This document shows, piece by piece, positions 30,330 through 40,523 of a stretch of DNA of 64,000 nt. Origin of the DNA: Lachnospiraceae bacterium (GTDB lineage: Bacteria; Bacillota; Clostridia; Lachnospirales; Lachnospiraceae); the NCBI GenBank assembly GCA_016284315.1, contig JAEEOO010000049.1:1-64000 (forward strand). Direction: 5' to 3'. Made by a program: the position numbers and the translations under genes. The first letter of the stretch is position 1; every line of letters starts with the position of its first letter. A model generated the notes under the pieces. That model saw nothing but the letters and a program-made list of their open reading frames with translations. It did no database searches and was not told the DNA's origin.

Positions 30330-30478
30330 AAAAAAACACTTCCATTTCAAAACTTAAACTGTTTACATAACTGTAAAACCATTATAACAGAATCAGTTTC
30401 GAAATGTAAGTGTTTCCATTAGAAAAAACTGTACAAAACATTTGTTTTATAAGGCTTTCAGGTTGTGACAAATTGCCT

Positions 30479-31570
30479 TTACTGGTCGTTCATCTTTGCA
30501 AGCTTAGCTGCCTGGTCGGCTGCGATACATGCATTAAGGATCTCATCGATGTCACCGTTCATAACCTTATCGAGTTTGTATACGGTAAGTCCGATTCTAT
30601 GGTCGGTAACACGTCCCTGAGGGAAGTTGTAAGTTCTGATCTTCTCGGAACGATCTCCGGTACCGATCTGGCTTCTTCTCAGCTCTGCCTCTGCGTCGTG
30701 CTTCTCCTGCTGCTGCATATCATAGAGCTTTGATTTGAGGAGTGCAAAAGCCTTAGCCTTGTTCTGGAGCTGTGATTTCTCGGTCTGGGAGTAAACCACG
30801 ATTCCGGTAGGATAGTGAGTAAGACGAACTGCGGAGTCGGTGGTGTTGACACACTGTCCACCATTACCGGAAGCTCTCATTACGTCGATCCTGATATCCT
30901 TTTCATCGATAACGATATCAATGTCTTCATCCGCCTCGGGCATAACAGCTACGGTACAGGTTGAAGTATGGATACGTCCGCCGGACTCGGTCACGGGAAC
31001 ACGCTGTACGCGGTGTACACCTGATTCATATTTAAGCTTTGAATATGCACCCTGTCCGTTGATCTGGAAGGTAACTTCCTTGCATCCGCCGATACCGATC
31101 TCATCCATGCTGATAAGCTGGCACTTCCAACCCTGAGCTTCGGCAAAATGTACATACATACGATAGATCTCTGCTGCAAAAAGCGCTGCCTCGTCTCCGC
31201 CGGCACCTGCACGGATCTCCACGATAACGTTCTTGTCATCGTTAGGATCCTTGGGAAGGAGCATGATCCTCATTTCCTGCTCAAGTTCTTCAATGCGGGC
31301 CTTTGAATCATTCAAGGTCTCCTTAAGCATTTCTCTCATATCTTCATCGCTCTCGGATTCAAGCATATCAAGTGAATCCTGAACGTCTGCCTTGCACTTT
31401 TTATACTCGGTGTAAGCATCAACAAGGGGAGCAAGATCGCTCTGTTCCTTCATAAGCTTGCGGAAACGATTGGTGTCGTTTGTAACGTCGGGAGAATGAA
31501 GCTCAGTCATTATCTCCTCGTATTTAATTAAAAGGTCTTCAAGTTTATCAAACATCTTATCAATCTCCAA
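30479..31570 (-). CDS. prfA: Peptide chain release factor 1
   Basis: [21 protein letters not shown] (GGQ motif). Confidence 0.97.
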   Translation of the reverse strand: MEIDKMFDKLEDLLIKYEEIMTELHSPDVTNDTNRFRKLMKEQSDLAPLVDAYTEYKKCKADVQDSLDMLESESDEDMREMLKETLNDSKARIEELEQEMRIMLLPKDPNDDKNVIVEIRAGAGGDEAALFAAEIYRMYVHFAEAQGWKCQLISMDEIGIGGCKEVTFQINGQGAYSKLKYESGVHRVQRVPVTESGGRIHTSTCTVAVMPEADEDIDIVIDEKDIRIDVMRASGNGGQCVNTTDSAVRLTHYPTGIVVYSQTEKSQLQNKAKAFALLKSKLYDMQQQEKHDAEAELRRSQIGTGDRSEKIRTYNFPQGRVTDHRIGLTVYKLDKVMNGDIDEILNACIAADQAAKLAKMNDQ

Positions 31571-32417
31571 ACGCGGACTTTACACCCGCCACAACGCGGT
31601 CAAGTCCTGCGTAATCTTTAATAACTTCCGTTTCAATGAATCCCGCATCCTTCATAAGCTTTTCTACCGCTTCTCCCTGATCGTAACCGATCTCAAGGAG
31701 CAGCCTTCCACCTACGGTAAGGATCTTCTTGGCACCCGGAATGATCTTTTCATAAAAGACAAGTCCGGTCTCGGTTCCGTCAAGGGCCATTCTTGGCTCG
31801 TGGTCCTTAACTTCCGGCATTAATGTCTCCACGATATCCTTAGGGATATAGGGAGGATTTGAAACGACCATCTCGAAACTCTCGTCCCCCTTTAATGCCT
31901 CAAAAAGGTCACCCTGTAAAAAGGTTGCAGCATTCTTATCTTTAAGGATATTCTCCGCATTCTCCTTTGCCACGGTAAGGGCATCTTCCGAAAGGTCGAT
32001 ACCGATCCCGGTGCAGTCATTTGAGTAATTCAAAAGACTGATTAGGATGCATCCGCTACCGGTACAGATATCAAGGATCCTGCTTCCGTCGCTTAAATTC
32101 CTAAGTCCTTCTTCCACAAGGATCTCTGTGTCGCTCCTTGGGATAAGTACTCTGTTGTCCACCTTGAAATCAAGGCCCATAAAAGGTGCAGTACCCGTTA
32201 TATACTGAAGGGGTTCTCTTGCTTCTCTGCGAACAAGGGCTTTTTCAAGCCTTTCCTTGTCCTCATCTGAAAGCTCCCTTTCATTGTCCATTAAAATATC
32301 ATTTCTTGTAATACCGAGGAAATATTCCAGTAAGAGTCTCGCGTCGTTTTCAGCTTCCTCGATATGCGCGGCCTTCAGCCTGTCCTTTGTACTTGCATAA
32401 ATCTCGGAAACTTTCAA
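31560..32417 (-). CDS. prmC: Release factor glutamine methyltransferase
   Basis: [14 protein letters not shown]...VVSNPPYIP (NPPY). Confidence 0.96.
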   Translation of the reverse strand: MKVSEIYASTKDRLKAAHIEEAENDARLLLEYFLGITRNDILMDNERELSDEDKERLEKALVRREAREPLQYITGTAPFMGLDFKVDNRVLIPRSDTEILVEEGLRNLSDGSRILDICTGSGCILISLLNYSNDCTGIGIDLSEDALTVAKENAENILKDKNAATFLQGDLFEALKGDESFEMVVSNPPYIPKDIVETLMPEVKDHEPRMALDGTETGLVFYEKIIPGAKKILTVGGRLLLEIGYDQGEAVEKLMKDAGFIETEVIKDYAGLDRVVAGVKSAFGD

Positions 32418-32419
32418 TG

Positions 32420-33541
32420 CTAATCCTCCCAGTCGTCCTCTGTGGGCTCTTCAAGCTCGGGGCCATCCTCCCAATCGTCCTCAAATACGGTATCATCGGG
32501 ATTCTTGAGAGCATTATACTCATCGCCCTCAACTTTATATTCGCTGTAGTTAAGCTTGATATGGTCCTCTTCCTCGTCCTCACGCATCATCTCATCGGTT
32601 ACTTCGTAGTCAAAGTACTCCTTAAGATAAGCCTTCCAGTCGAAAACTGCCTCAACTGAAGCGATGGCAGCCTGTACCATGTGCTTATCGGGCTCCTTTG
32701 TGGTGATGTGCTGAACCCAGATTCCGGGAGCAGAGATCATGGAAATAAAGAAATTATCGTATCTTCCCGCAAGTCTAAGGATCTCATATGAGATTCCTGC
32801 GATAACGGGGATCAGAGCAATTCTCACTACCAGTCTGAGCCACAAAGTATCAACTCTTATAAAGATAAAGAAGATAACACTGATAAATACTACAAGGTAA
32901 ATAAAGCTGGTTCCGCAACGCTTATGGAATCTTGAACTTCTCATAACGTTTTTAACGGTCAGCATCTTTCCGTGCTCGATACAGTTGATGCACTTATGCT
33001 CAGCACCGTGATATCCGTATAGTCTTTTGATATCTTTGAGGCAACTGATAAAGATCATGTATCCAAGGAAAATGAGGATCCTTATAACACCTTCGATAAT
33101 AGCAACAAGGGACTCGTTTCTTACAAACTTTTCAAACAGAGTTGAAAGGTAAGTGGGCAGGACAACAAAAAGTCCGATGGCAATGATAAGAGAAAGAATG
33201 GTTATCAATATGGAAGAACCGCTTGCTCTGCTGTCTCCCTGAACCTTCTTTGAATCTCTTCTTGCCTCTTTCTCACTCTCGTCATCATAAAATGAAGCGG
33301 AATAGTTAAGAGAACGAAGGCCGAGGACCATCGAATCTATAAAATTAAAGACGCCTCTGATAAAGGGGAACTCTTTGATCTTATGTCCGTGAAGAATGCC
33401 GGCATAATGCTCAACTTCAACAGTAAGATTGCCGTCGGGCTTTCTTACAGCTACCGCATACTTCTCCCCATTTTTCATCATTACGCCTTCGAGAACAGCC
33501 TGACCGCCGATTCCCGAGTAACCTTTTTTGATATTACCCAT
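32420..33541 (-). CDS. DUF1385 membrane protein
   Basis: GGQAVLEGVMMKNGEKYAVAVR...YGYHGAEHKCINCIEHG. Confidence 0.9.
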   Translation of the reverse strand: MGNIKKGYSGIGGQAVLEGVMMKNGEKYAVAVRKPDGNLTVEVEHYAGILHGHKIKEFPFIRGVFNFIDSMVLGLRSLNYSASFYDDESEKEARRDSKKVQGDSRASGSSILITILSLIIAIGLFVVLPTYLSTLFEKFVRNESLVAIIEGVIRILIFLGYMIFISCLKDIKRLYGYHGAEHKCINCIEHGKMLTVKNVMRSSRFHKRCGTSFIYLVVFISVIFFIFIRVDTLWLRLVVRIALIPVIAGISYEILRLAGRYDNFFISMISAPGIWVQHITTKEPDKHMVQAAIASVEAVFDWKAYLKEYFDYEVTDEMMREDEEEDHIKLNYSEYKVEGDEYNALKNPDDTVFEDDWEDGPELEEPTEDDWED

Positions 33542-33576
33542 GTTTCCCTCTTAGTAAATCTGCTTTTAACGTGAAA

Positions 33577-33604
33577 AAAGGTTGAGGCCTTAACCTCAAC
33601 CTTT
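33577..33604 (-). terminator. Terminator of rpmE
   Basis: AAAGGTTGAGG...CCTCAACCTTTTTTC. Confidence 0.8.
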
Positions 33605-33615
33605 GACTTCTTTCA

Positions 33616-33816
33616 TTACTTAAGACCGTATTTCTTATTGAACTTATCAATACGACCATCTGCTCTTGCAGTCTTCTGCTGGCCTGTGTAGAATGAGTGG
33701 CACTTTGAGCAAACTTCTACGTGAATCTCAGGCTTGGTTGAACCGGTTACGAAAGTGTTTCCGCAGTTGCAGGTAACGGTTGCCTGATAGTACTCAGGAT
33801 GGATTCCTTCTTTCAT
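33616..33816 (-). CDS. rpmE: 50S ribosomal protein L31 (Cys-containing)
   Basis: [48 protein letters not shown]. Confidence 0.96.
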   Translation of the reverse strand: MKEGIHPEYYQATVTCNCGNTFVTGSTKPEIHVEVCSKCHSFYTGQQKTARADGRIDKFNKKYGLK

Positions 33817-33954
33817 TATTTTCACCTCTCTATAAAAAAGTATATTAGCGTTTTTAATCCGCACTGCCTATGGAACCACAGACAGCGATACAACTATACC
33901 ATAAGATACTTTTTTATGCAAGTTATATTTTATTCCAATTAATTCTTGTTAAAG

Positions 33955-35454
33955 TTACATGAACTTGTTCACTTTGACGGTACGAACAAATTCAACATTG
34001 TCCCTTGTCTTGGCAAACATATCAAGGATGCGGTCGGTAGCTTCGTCAGGCTTAAGGCCGTTAAGAGCTTTTCTCATAACATTGATAGCCTCAAGTTCAT
34101 CGCCGCTAAGGAGAAGATCCTCTCTTCTGGTTCCGGACTTGGCAAGGTCGATAGCGGGGAAGATCCTTCTCTCGGAAAGCTTTCTGTCGAGAACGATCTC
34201 CATGTTACCGGTTCCCTTGAATTCCTCGTATACAACATCGTCCATCTTACTTCCGGTCTCAACAAGAGCGGTTGCAAGAACGGTAAGGCTTCCGCCTTCG
34301 CGCATGTTTCTCGCTGCACCGAAGAACCTCTTGGGCATATGGAGTGCTGCGGGATCGAGACCACCGGAAAGGGTACGTCCGCTGGGCGGGATAACCTGGT
34401 TATATGCACGGGTAAGTCTTGTGATGGAGTCAAGGAGGATTACAACATCCTCATGCTGCTCAACGAGTCTTCTTGCTCTCTCGATAACCATCTCGGCAAC
34501 ACGGATGTGATGCTCGGGCTGTTCGTCGAAGGTTGAGTAGATAACTTCTACATTCTGACCTGTGATAGCTTCCTTAATATCAGTAACTTCCTCGGGACGC
34601 TCATCAATAAGAAGAATGATCATATGGGTAAGGGGATCATTCTTAAGCATAGCATGGGCGATTTCCTTAAGGAGGGTTGTCTTACCGGCCTTCGGAGGAG
34701 ATACGATCATACCACGCTGTCCAAATCCAACAGGGCTTACAAGGTCCATGGCTCTCATAGCAACCTTACATCCGGGAGTCTCAAGCTTGATCCTCTTATC
34801 CGGGAAGATGGGGGTCAGATTCTCGAAGGATACTCTCTTTAAGGTTTCCTTTGCGGGCCTTCCGTTTACTTTCTCAAGGAAACATAAGGGGCTGAACTTT
34901 TCCTTCTCGCCTTTTGCTCTCTTGATTCCGGTAAGGATATCACCCGTTCTCAAACGGAATCCTCTGATCTGTAGAGGAGAAACATATACGTCATTCTCGC
35001 CAGGAAGGTAGTTGGCACTTCTGATGAATCCGAAGCCATCGGCCATAACCTCGAGGATACCCTCAACAACAGTATCGCCTTCCTGGGGAACATACTCCTC
35101 ATCGATTCCGGCAACGCGGTTTACTGCAGGCTTCTCAGCTTCCTCTGCGGGAGCGGCTGTCTTCTTCTCTTCATCAACAGTTTTTGCTTCCTGTTTGTCT
35201 GCAGGAGCAGCTTTTGCATCGGATGAGTATGATGACTTTGCCTTTGTATTTACAACAACTTTAACGTTTGATTTTGTCTTGGGTTTAGCGGCAGCCGCAG
35301 CAGCTGCAGCAGCTTCCTTCTTTCTCTTCTCATCTACTTCGATAAGAAGATCAACAAGTTCTTCTTTTTTAAGACCGGTAATGCCTTTAACGCCTCCGGC
35401 TTTAGCCAAAGCTTTAAGCTCTGTAAGTGGTAATGATAAAAGTTTTTCTCTCAT
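33955..35454 (-). CDS. rho: Transcription termination factor Rho
   Basis: GQRGMIVSPPKAGKTTLLKEIA; SAP-like N-terminus with Ala-rich insertion. Confidence 0.97.
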   Translation of the reverse strand: MREKLLSLPLTELKALAKAGGVKGITGLKKEELVDLLIEVDEKRKKEAAAAAAAAAKPKTKSNVKVVVNTKAKSSYSSDAKAAPADKQEAKTVDEEKKTAAPAEEAEKPAVNRVAGIDEEYVPQEGDTVVEGILEVMADGFGFIRSANYLPGENDVYVSPLQIRGFRLRTGDILTGIKRAKGEKEKFSPLCFLEKVNGRPAKETLKRVSFENLTPIFPDKRIKLETPGCKVAMRAMDLVSPVGFGQRGMIVSPPKAGKTTLLKEIAHAMLKNDPLTHMIILLIDERPEEVTDIKEAITGQNVEVIYSTFDEQPEHHIRVAEMVIERARRLVEQHEDVVILLDSITRLTRAYNQVIPPSGRTLSGGLDPAALHMPKRFFGAARNMREGGSLTVLATALVETGSKMDDVVYEEFKGTGNMEIVLDRKLSERRIFPAIDLAKSGTRREDLLLSGDELEAINVMRKALNGLKPDEATDRILDMFAKTRDNVEFVRTVKVNKFM

Positions 35455-35656
35455 GATACCTCTTTCATTAAAAATAAAATTACAATTAATGCGGTTTCTG
35501 GTTTCTTGTTTAATTAACTACTTTTGACGGATTTTTTACTTTGATTAAAGCTAAATCGATTCGCAAATAAATGAATTCAGTACAATAACTATCATACTAA
35601 AGTAAAACCGGAAAAATAAAAGGAAACCTTATTTAAGGTTTCCTCTTTCGCTCGAG

Positions 35657-35730
35657 TAGCGAGAGGGGGATTCGAACCCTCGACACCGCGGGTATGAACC
35701 GCGTGCTCTAGCCAACTGAGCTATCTCGCC
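35657..35730 (-). tRNA. tRNA-Met (CAT)
   Basis: Cloverleaf; anticodon loop TTCATAC. Confidence 0.88.
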
Positions 35731-35731
35731 G

Positions 35732-35804
35732 TGGAGCCTATAGGGCTCGAACCTATGACCCTCTGCTTGTAAGGCAGATGCTCTCCCAGCTGAGCTAAGA
35801 CTCC
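35732..35804 (-). tRNA. tRNA-Val (TAC)
   Basis: Cloverleaf; anticodon loop CTTACAA. Confidence 0.9.
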
Positions 35805-35894
35805 GTATCGACCGGGCGTCGACTCATAGTAATATACTACATCAAAAACGCCTTGTCAACAATATTTTTTTGAATGTTTTTTCAAACATTCGAG

Positions 35895-35965
35895 CAGGGG
35901 AAGAGGGGATCGAACCCCCGTTAACGGTTTTGGAGACCGCCGCACTACCGCTGTACTATTCCCCT
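35895..35965 (-). tRNA. tRNA-Trp (CCA)
   Basis: Cloverleaf; anticodon loop CTCCAAA. Confidence 0.88.
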
Positions 35966-35975
35966 ATAAGACAAC

Positions 35976-36088
35976 ACAAATGCGTTCCGCATTTGTTGCA
36001 AATGACGCGATGCCTTAACGCATTATTTGTCGCGGAGCGATTGCGCACGATGCGGTGTACTTCAGCGCATCGTGGCTTCACTAGCCAC
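35976..36088 (+). repeat. Cluster of inverted repeats
   Basis: ACAAATGCG-ttc-CGCATTTGT; ACGATGCG-n11-CGCATCGT; GTGGCT-tcact-AGCCAC. Confidence 0.6.
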
Positions 36089-36095
36089 AAACTTA

Positions 36096-36132
36096 AAACG
36101 TCGGTTACTGTCTGAAACAGCAACCGACGTTT
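36096..36132. terminator. Strong stem-loop, possible terminator
   Basis: AAACGTCGGTT...AACCGACGTTT. Confidence 0.55.
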
Positions 36133-36281
36133 AATATATCATAACTTATGTAATAACGCAAGAAGAATTTAGCAGTTTAACAAAATAAATTTCACACGAA
36201 AATTTCACAGAACAAGTTTTGCTAAAAAGTAAGCGCAGCATAAAGCTGCGCCTACAATAATTATATTTACGAAATAATAAT

Positions 36282-38330
36282 TTATAAGTGTGGTACCACA
36301 GTTCCCGGTTGATCGGTTTCTCTAAGAGAAAGTACTGGTGCCTGTGGGTTGCCCTGTTCTTTGAAATTCATCTCATAACCATTCGCATTCGAAACACTTT
36401 CAAAAGTATAGTTAACGTTATTACTGCAAGCATACGTCCATACATATGTACTATTATCGTATGTAAATACATAGTTGCCATCCTTTGTCTTTACCGTCAT
36501 AGGGAAGGAATGATGAACAGCATCTCCGGTATTAGCATCAAAAAACACGCCTTGAAAATGAAAGAATGACGCTATTCCTTTTATCGTATTTTCCTCAAGA
36601 ACAAAGGTAACTGCACCTCCACTATCAAGATCATACGGATATACGTAAGCAGTTCCGGGATTATTTGTAGTAGCATCCCCGAATGCTTTATATTCTACAA
36701 CATCTCCGGCCTTAAGAAGACCCTCAAAGTAGAAATAATAATAATTGTTTGCACCTCTGGAATTGCCGTTTTCATCCCATCTTTCTCCCGGAATAACAAA
36801 AGTCGAGCCATTCCCTCTTCCCCTTAAACGGATTGAGTTACCTCCGACTTCTTGTCCATAGGTTCCATCTTCTCCAAGATACATTAATGGCTCCATAGTA
36901 CCATTATTATCCACCGTCGCATACGTCCATCCAATCTTACCTGGATCAACCCCAAACTCAGCACTGATCTCTACATCCCCGGCAGGCATAGTAAATGTAT
37001 TATTATTTACGGTAACTCCGCCCCTAAGGACATTCCAAGCTTTCAATCTATAGAAAGTATTAATTGGAGTTGCAGTCAGTGTTACCGTATCGCCCTCTTT
37101 TGCACTTGCAGGACTTACGCTTACAGTACCCTTTGTAGTGTCTGTACTTGCAACACTGATAGAATATGTAGGCTTATTCTGTGATGTCGCCCATCCAAAT
37201 GCAGCACTGATCTTTACATTGGTTGCGGGCATTACGAATGTAGGCTTTTCTATTCCATTAGGATACTGAAGAGTTACGTTCTCATCAGGCTCCCATCTTG
37301 CAAGTTCTTTTCCTCCGTCAGCAACTGCTGTAAGAGTAATAACCTCGCCTTCTTTTGCTGAAGATGCACTGGCGGTTACAGTTCCTCCGTCGTATCCATA
37401 TACCGTGATGGTATATTTTACCTCTTCAGGTTCTTCCTCTTCTTCCTCTTCAGCTTCCTCTTCCTCTTCTGTCTCCCCGGCTACCTCTTCTTCCTCTTCA
37501 AGTTCTTCCACTATCTCTTCTTCAGCAGGTTCCTCTTCAGGCTCCTCCACCTCTTCTTCAAAAGTAGGCCACTCAAGGTCTGCCCAGTCAAAGTATGCTG
37601 GAGAAAGGGTCATAGCGTACTTCCAGAATTCTTCCTCTGTCGCGCCGCAAACCTCAAGGCACTGGGCTCTGCGCTCATCATCCCTTGCAAGTTCACTGAT
37701 GACCAAAAGAGGAAGGTCATATAAGGTATATTTCTTTTTGGTGTACTTTCCTGTTGAAGGATCGCGGCTCAGCCACTCTCCGGCCTTTACTTCAAAAGTT
37801 TCACCGGTTGTGGGATCGTTTACCTCAACATGACCTTCTACCAAGAAGAGATCATCCGCGCTGACATATCCGCAGGTACCGCGGATACCAACGATCATTG
37901 TAGATGTCTTGATGTCAAAGGATTCATCCTCCGCAAGAGCCTTGGTTACGTTAAAATACAAAGCTCCGCTTTCAAGATTAAGCTCAAGTTTCTTTCCTTC
38001 CTGACTTACAACAGTTTTAGAACTCTGATCAAGAGAAACTATCTTGTAGTCATCAAGGCCAAGACTTGCAAAACTCTCAGTTGCGGTTAAAACCTTGTTT
38101 CCATTATTAAGTCTTAAATTCTCTGTAATGGAAACATCTCGGTCCTTGCTGTCAAGAAGTGAAACCGTTCCCTGCATTCTAAGGAACCTGATGGTTGTTG
38201 CCACAAGGTCATTTTTACCGCTAAGAAGGATGATAGCTGCAACTGCGGCAGCCACTATCACTACTGCTCCGGCAACAATTCCTATTATTCCGGGCTTACC
38301 TATTTTAGGCTTTACTGCACTGTCTCCCAT
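36282..38330 (-). CDS. FecR-domain protein with acidic linker and InlB/bacterial-repeat modules
   Basis: IVGIRGTCGYV FecR-like motif; Glu-rich stretch; ITVYGYDGGTVTASASSAKEGEVITLTAVAD repeats. Confidence 0.85.
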   Translation of the reverse strand: MGDSAVKPKIGKPGIIGIVAGAVVIVAAAVAAIILLSGKNDLVATTIRFLRMQGTVSLLDSKDRDVSITENLRLNNGNKVLTATESFASLGLDDYKIVSLDQSSKTVVSQEGKKLELNLESGALYFNVTKALAEDESFDIKTSTMIVGIRGTCGYVSADDLFLVEGHVEVNDPTTGETFEVKAGEWLSRDPSTGKYTKKKYTLYDLPLLVISELARDDERRAQCLEVCGATEEEFWKYAMTLSPAYFDWADLEWPTFEEEVEEPEEEPAEEEIVEELEEEEEVAGETEEEEEAEEEEEEEPEEVKYTITVYGYDGGTVTASASSAKEGEVITLTAVADGGKELARWEPDENVTLQYPNGIEKPTFVMPATNVKISAAFGWATSQNKPTYSISVASTDTTKGTVSVSPASAKEGDTVTLTATPINTFYRLKAWNVLRGGVTVNNNTFTMPAGDVEISAEFGVDPGKIGWTYATVDNNGTMEPLMYLGEDGTYGQEVGGNSIRLRGRGNGSTFVIPGERWDENGNSRGANNYYYFYFEGLLKAGDVVEYKAFGDATTNNPGTAYVYPYDLDSGGAVTFVLEENTIKGIASFFHFQGVFFDANTGDAVHHSFPMTVKTKDGNYVFTYDNSTYVWTYACSNNVNYTFESVSNANGYEMNFKEQGNPQAPVLSLRETDQPGTVVPHL

Positions 38331-38439
38331 AACTTTCTCTCCAAAAAATTAATAGTTAAACCGAATTACAGTTATAAACACAAAAAGGGTAAAACAAAAA
38401 AATCAAAAACCGACTGACTAAAGGACATTTAAAAGGACA

Positions 38440-38501
38440 CTAAAAGAAAAGTGCGGAACACCCCCTTGCCTTTTGAATAGGCTCTCGGGGAAACTCCACA
38501 C
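38440..38501 (-). ncRNA. Candidate small hairpin RNA or leader attenuator
   Basis: GTGTGGAGTTTCCCCGAGAGCCTATTCAAAAGGCAAGGGGGTGTTCCGCACTTTTCTTTT directly downstream of TTGATT-18-TACAAT. Confidence 0.5.
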
Positions 38502-38560
38502 TAGATTGTAACACATGTGATTTACATAAATCAATGATTTTAAGCGATTTTCAGGTTTAT

Positions 38561-39937
38561 TTATACGATCTTGTCAATGGCTTCCCTTACATTGGAGACG
38601 CCGATGACCTCTACGTTCCCTGCTTTCTTGCACTCTTCTTCGCAACTCTTGGGAACTATAAGAGTCTTAAAGCCCAGTTTAGCGGCTTCCGCAGCCCGCT
38701 GTCTTGCGTTCGAAACGCTTCTTACTTCACCGGAAAGGCCAACCTCACCGAAGGCAACGATCTCAGGGCTAAGGGCTTTATTCTTAAAACTGGACACCAC
38801 AGCAAGGACGATTCCAAGGTCTATAGCGGGCTCAGTCACTTTCATACCACCTGTTATGTTTACGTAAGCATCGCAATCTCCCAATGAAAGACCGCATCTT
38901 TTCTCAAGAACAGCCATAAGGAGATTTACTCTGTTATAATCCGTACCGTTAGCCTGGCGTCTGGGAAGTCCGAAATTGGTACGGCACACGAGGGCCTGGA
39001 TTTCCATAAGAAGGGGCCTTGTTCCTTCAACAGAGCAGGTAACTATGCTTCCGGATGCATCCTGAGGACGACCGTCCAGCATGAACTCAGAAGGATTCAG
39101 GACTTCAGTAAGTCCCTCCTGTCTCATTTCGAATACACCTATCTCATCAGTGGATCCAAAACGGTTCTTAACGCCGCGAAGCACTCTGTATGAAGCATGT
39201 CTGTCTCCTTCAAAGTAAAGAACGGTATCCACCATATGTTCAAGGACTCTGGGGCCGGCTACAGCTCCATCCTTGGTTACATGACCAACAATAAAAATAG
39301 AAACTCCCAGTCCCTTGGCAAGCTGTAAAAGAACCGCTGTGGTCTCCCTTACCTGGCTGACGCTTCCGGGAGCGGAACTGATGTCCTCACTGTACATTGT
39401 CTGTATTGAGTCTATTACAATAACACCCGGTTTCTTTTGCTTTATGACCTCTGAAATGATGCCAAGATCATTCTCGCAAAGAAGGCTCATCTTATCCGTA
39501 AAGCTTCCGATCCTGTCGGCGCGAAGCTTTATCTGGACCTTGGATTCCTCACCTGATACATAGAGTACATCCGTACCTTTTTCAGAGAGGTTACGGCACA
39601 CCTGAAGAAGCAGGGTTGACTTACCGATTCCGGGATCACCACCCACGAGTGTCAGGCTTCCTGCTACAATACCGCCGCCAAGGACTCTGTCCAGTTCTCC
39701 GATGCCTGTAAGGAGCTTGTCATCTTCCTTAACGGAAACCTCAGAAAGGGTAACCACCTCGGATGAAAGAGCGCTTCTTTTGCTTGCCGCAGTGCCTTTC
39801 TTTATATCTTCTTTTGAAACCGTCTCTTCAACAAAAGTATTCCATTCTTTACAAGCCGGGCACTGTCCCATCCATTTGGATGACTCATATCCGCACTCGT
39901 TACAGAAGAAGACCGATGTCATTTTCTTTGTTGCCAT
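38561..39937 (-). CDS. radA: DNA repair protein RadA
   Basis: C4 zinc motif FFCNECGYESSKWMGQCPAC; GGDPGIGKSTLLLQV; KNRFG. Confidence 0.96.
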   Translation of the reverse strand: MATKKMTSVFFCNECGYESSKWMGQCPACKEWNTFVEETVSKEDIKKGTAASKRSALSSEVVTLSEVSVKEDDKLLTGIGELDRVLGGGIVAGSLTLVGGDPGIGKSTLLLQVCRNLSEKGTDVLYVSGEESKVQIKLRADRIGSFTDKMSLLCENDLGIISEVIKQKKPGVIVIDSIQTMYSEDISSAPGSVSQVRETTAVLLQLAKGLGVSIFIVGHVTKDGAVAGPRVLEHMVDTVLYFEGDRHASYRVLRGVKNRFGSTDEIGVFEMRQEGLTEVLNPSEFMLDGRPQDASGSIVTCSVEGTRPLLMEIQALVCRTNFGLPRRQANGTDYNRVNLLMAVLEKRCGLSLGDCDAYVNITGGMKVTEPAIDLGIVLAVVSSFKNKALSPEIVAFGEVGLSGEVRSVSNARQRAAEAAKLGFKTLIVPKSCEEECKKAGNVEVIGVSNVREAIDKIV

Positions 39938-39969
39938 TAAAACTATTCCCCAAATCTTTCCTAAAAAAT

Positions 39970-39992
39970 GCACCCGACTTATTGCCGGGTGC
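39970..39992 (-). terminator. Terminator downstream of the 40008-40421 gene
   Basis: GCACCCG...CGGGTGC followed by ATTTTTT. Confidence 0.8.
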
Positions 39993-40007
39993 CTATACCT
40001 TATTTAA

Positions 40008-40421
40008 TTAAGCTTTTACAACCTTTACTGCAACAGCGTCCGCATTTGCAGTCTCAACACTGACGGAAAGTTTTCCGCCAAGTCCGGTCTGTACCTTTCC
40101 GGTGCTTGCGCCGTTTACGAAGATTTCGTAAGAAGTCTCATCTTCGAGTCCCAAAGTGATCTGAGCATCCTCAGCTCCCTCAACGGTGAACTCGATTCCG
40201 TCTGCGGTCTCTTTAAATCCGTTAACTGCTGTTCCGGGAACGGATTCGTAAAGGAACAATCCATTTTTCTCCAGCTTGGTGATCTCGTTAAAGGTCTTAA
40301 CCTTAAGAAGATCGCCGCCAACGGGGAAGTCCTCAACCTTAGACTTTTGGGCTAATTCGTAGTTTCCAAAACTAATGCTGCCATCCGCTTCTTTGCGGAT
40401 CAACTCATTTACAACAGCCAT
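40008..40421 (-). CDS. Conserved hypothetical protein
   Basis: 137-aa ORF with RBS; terminator downstream. Confidence 0.8.
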   Translation of the reverse strand: MAVVNELIRKEADGSISFGNYELAQKSKVEDFPVGGDLLKVKTFNEITKLEKNGLFLYESVPGTAVNGFKETADGIEFTVEGAEDAQITLGLEDETSYEIFVNGASTGKVQTGLGGKLSVSVETANADAVAVKVVKA

Positions 40422-40523
40422 TTTAAATTTTCCTCCGAAAAAAATACCTTGGGGGTCAATGCCCCTGCTACACTTCTATTTTACTTGTCATAAAAGTTAA
40501 AGTAAATAGATTTAATGAGAATT

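Noticed and set aside
35870-36115. Plus-strand 81-aa ORF over tRNA-Trp
   Set aside because: Antisense to the tRNA and hairpin cluster.
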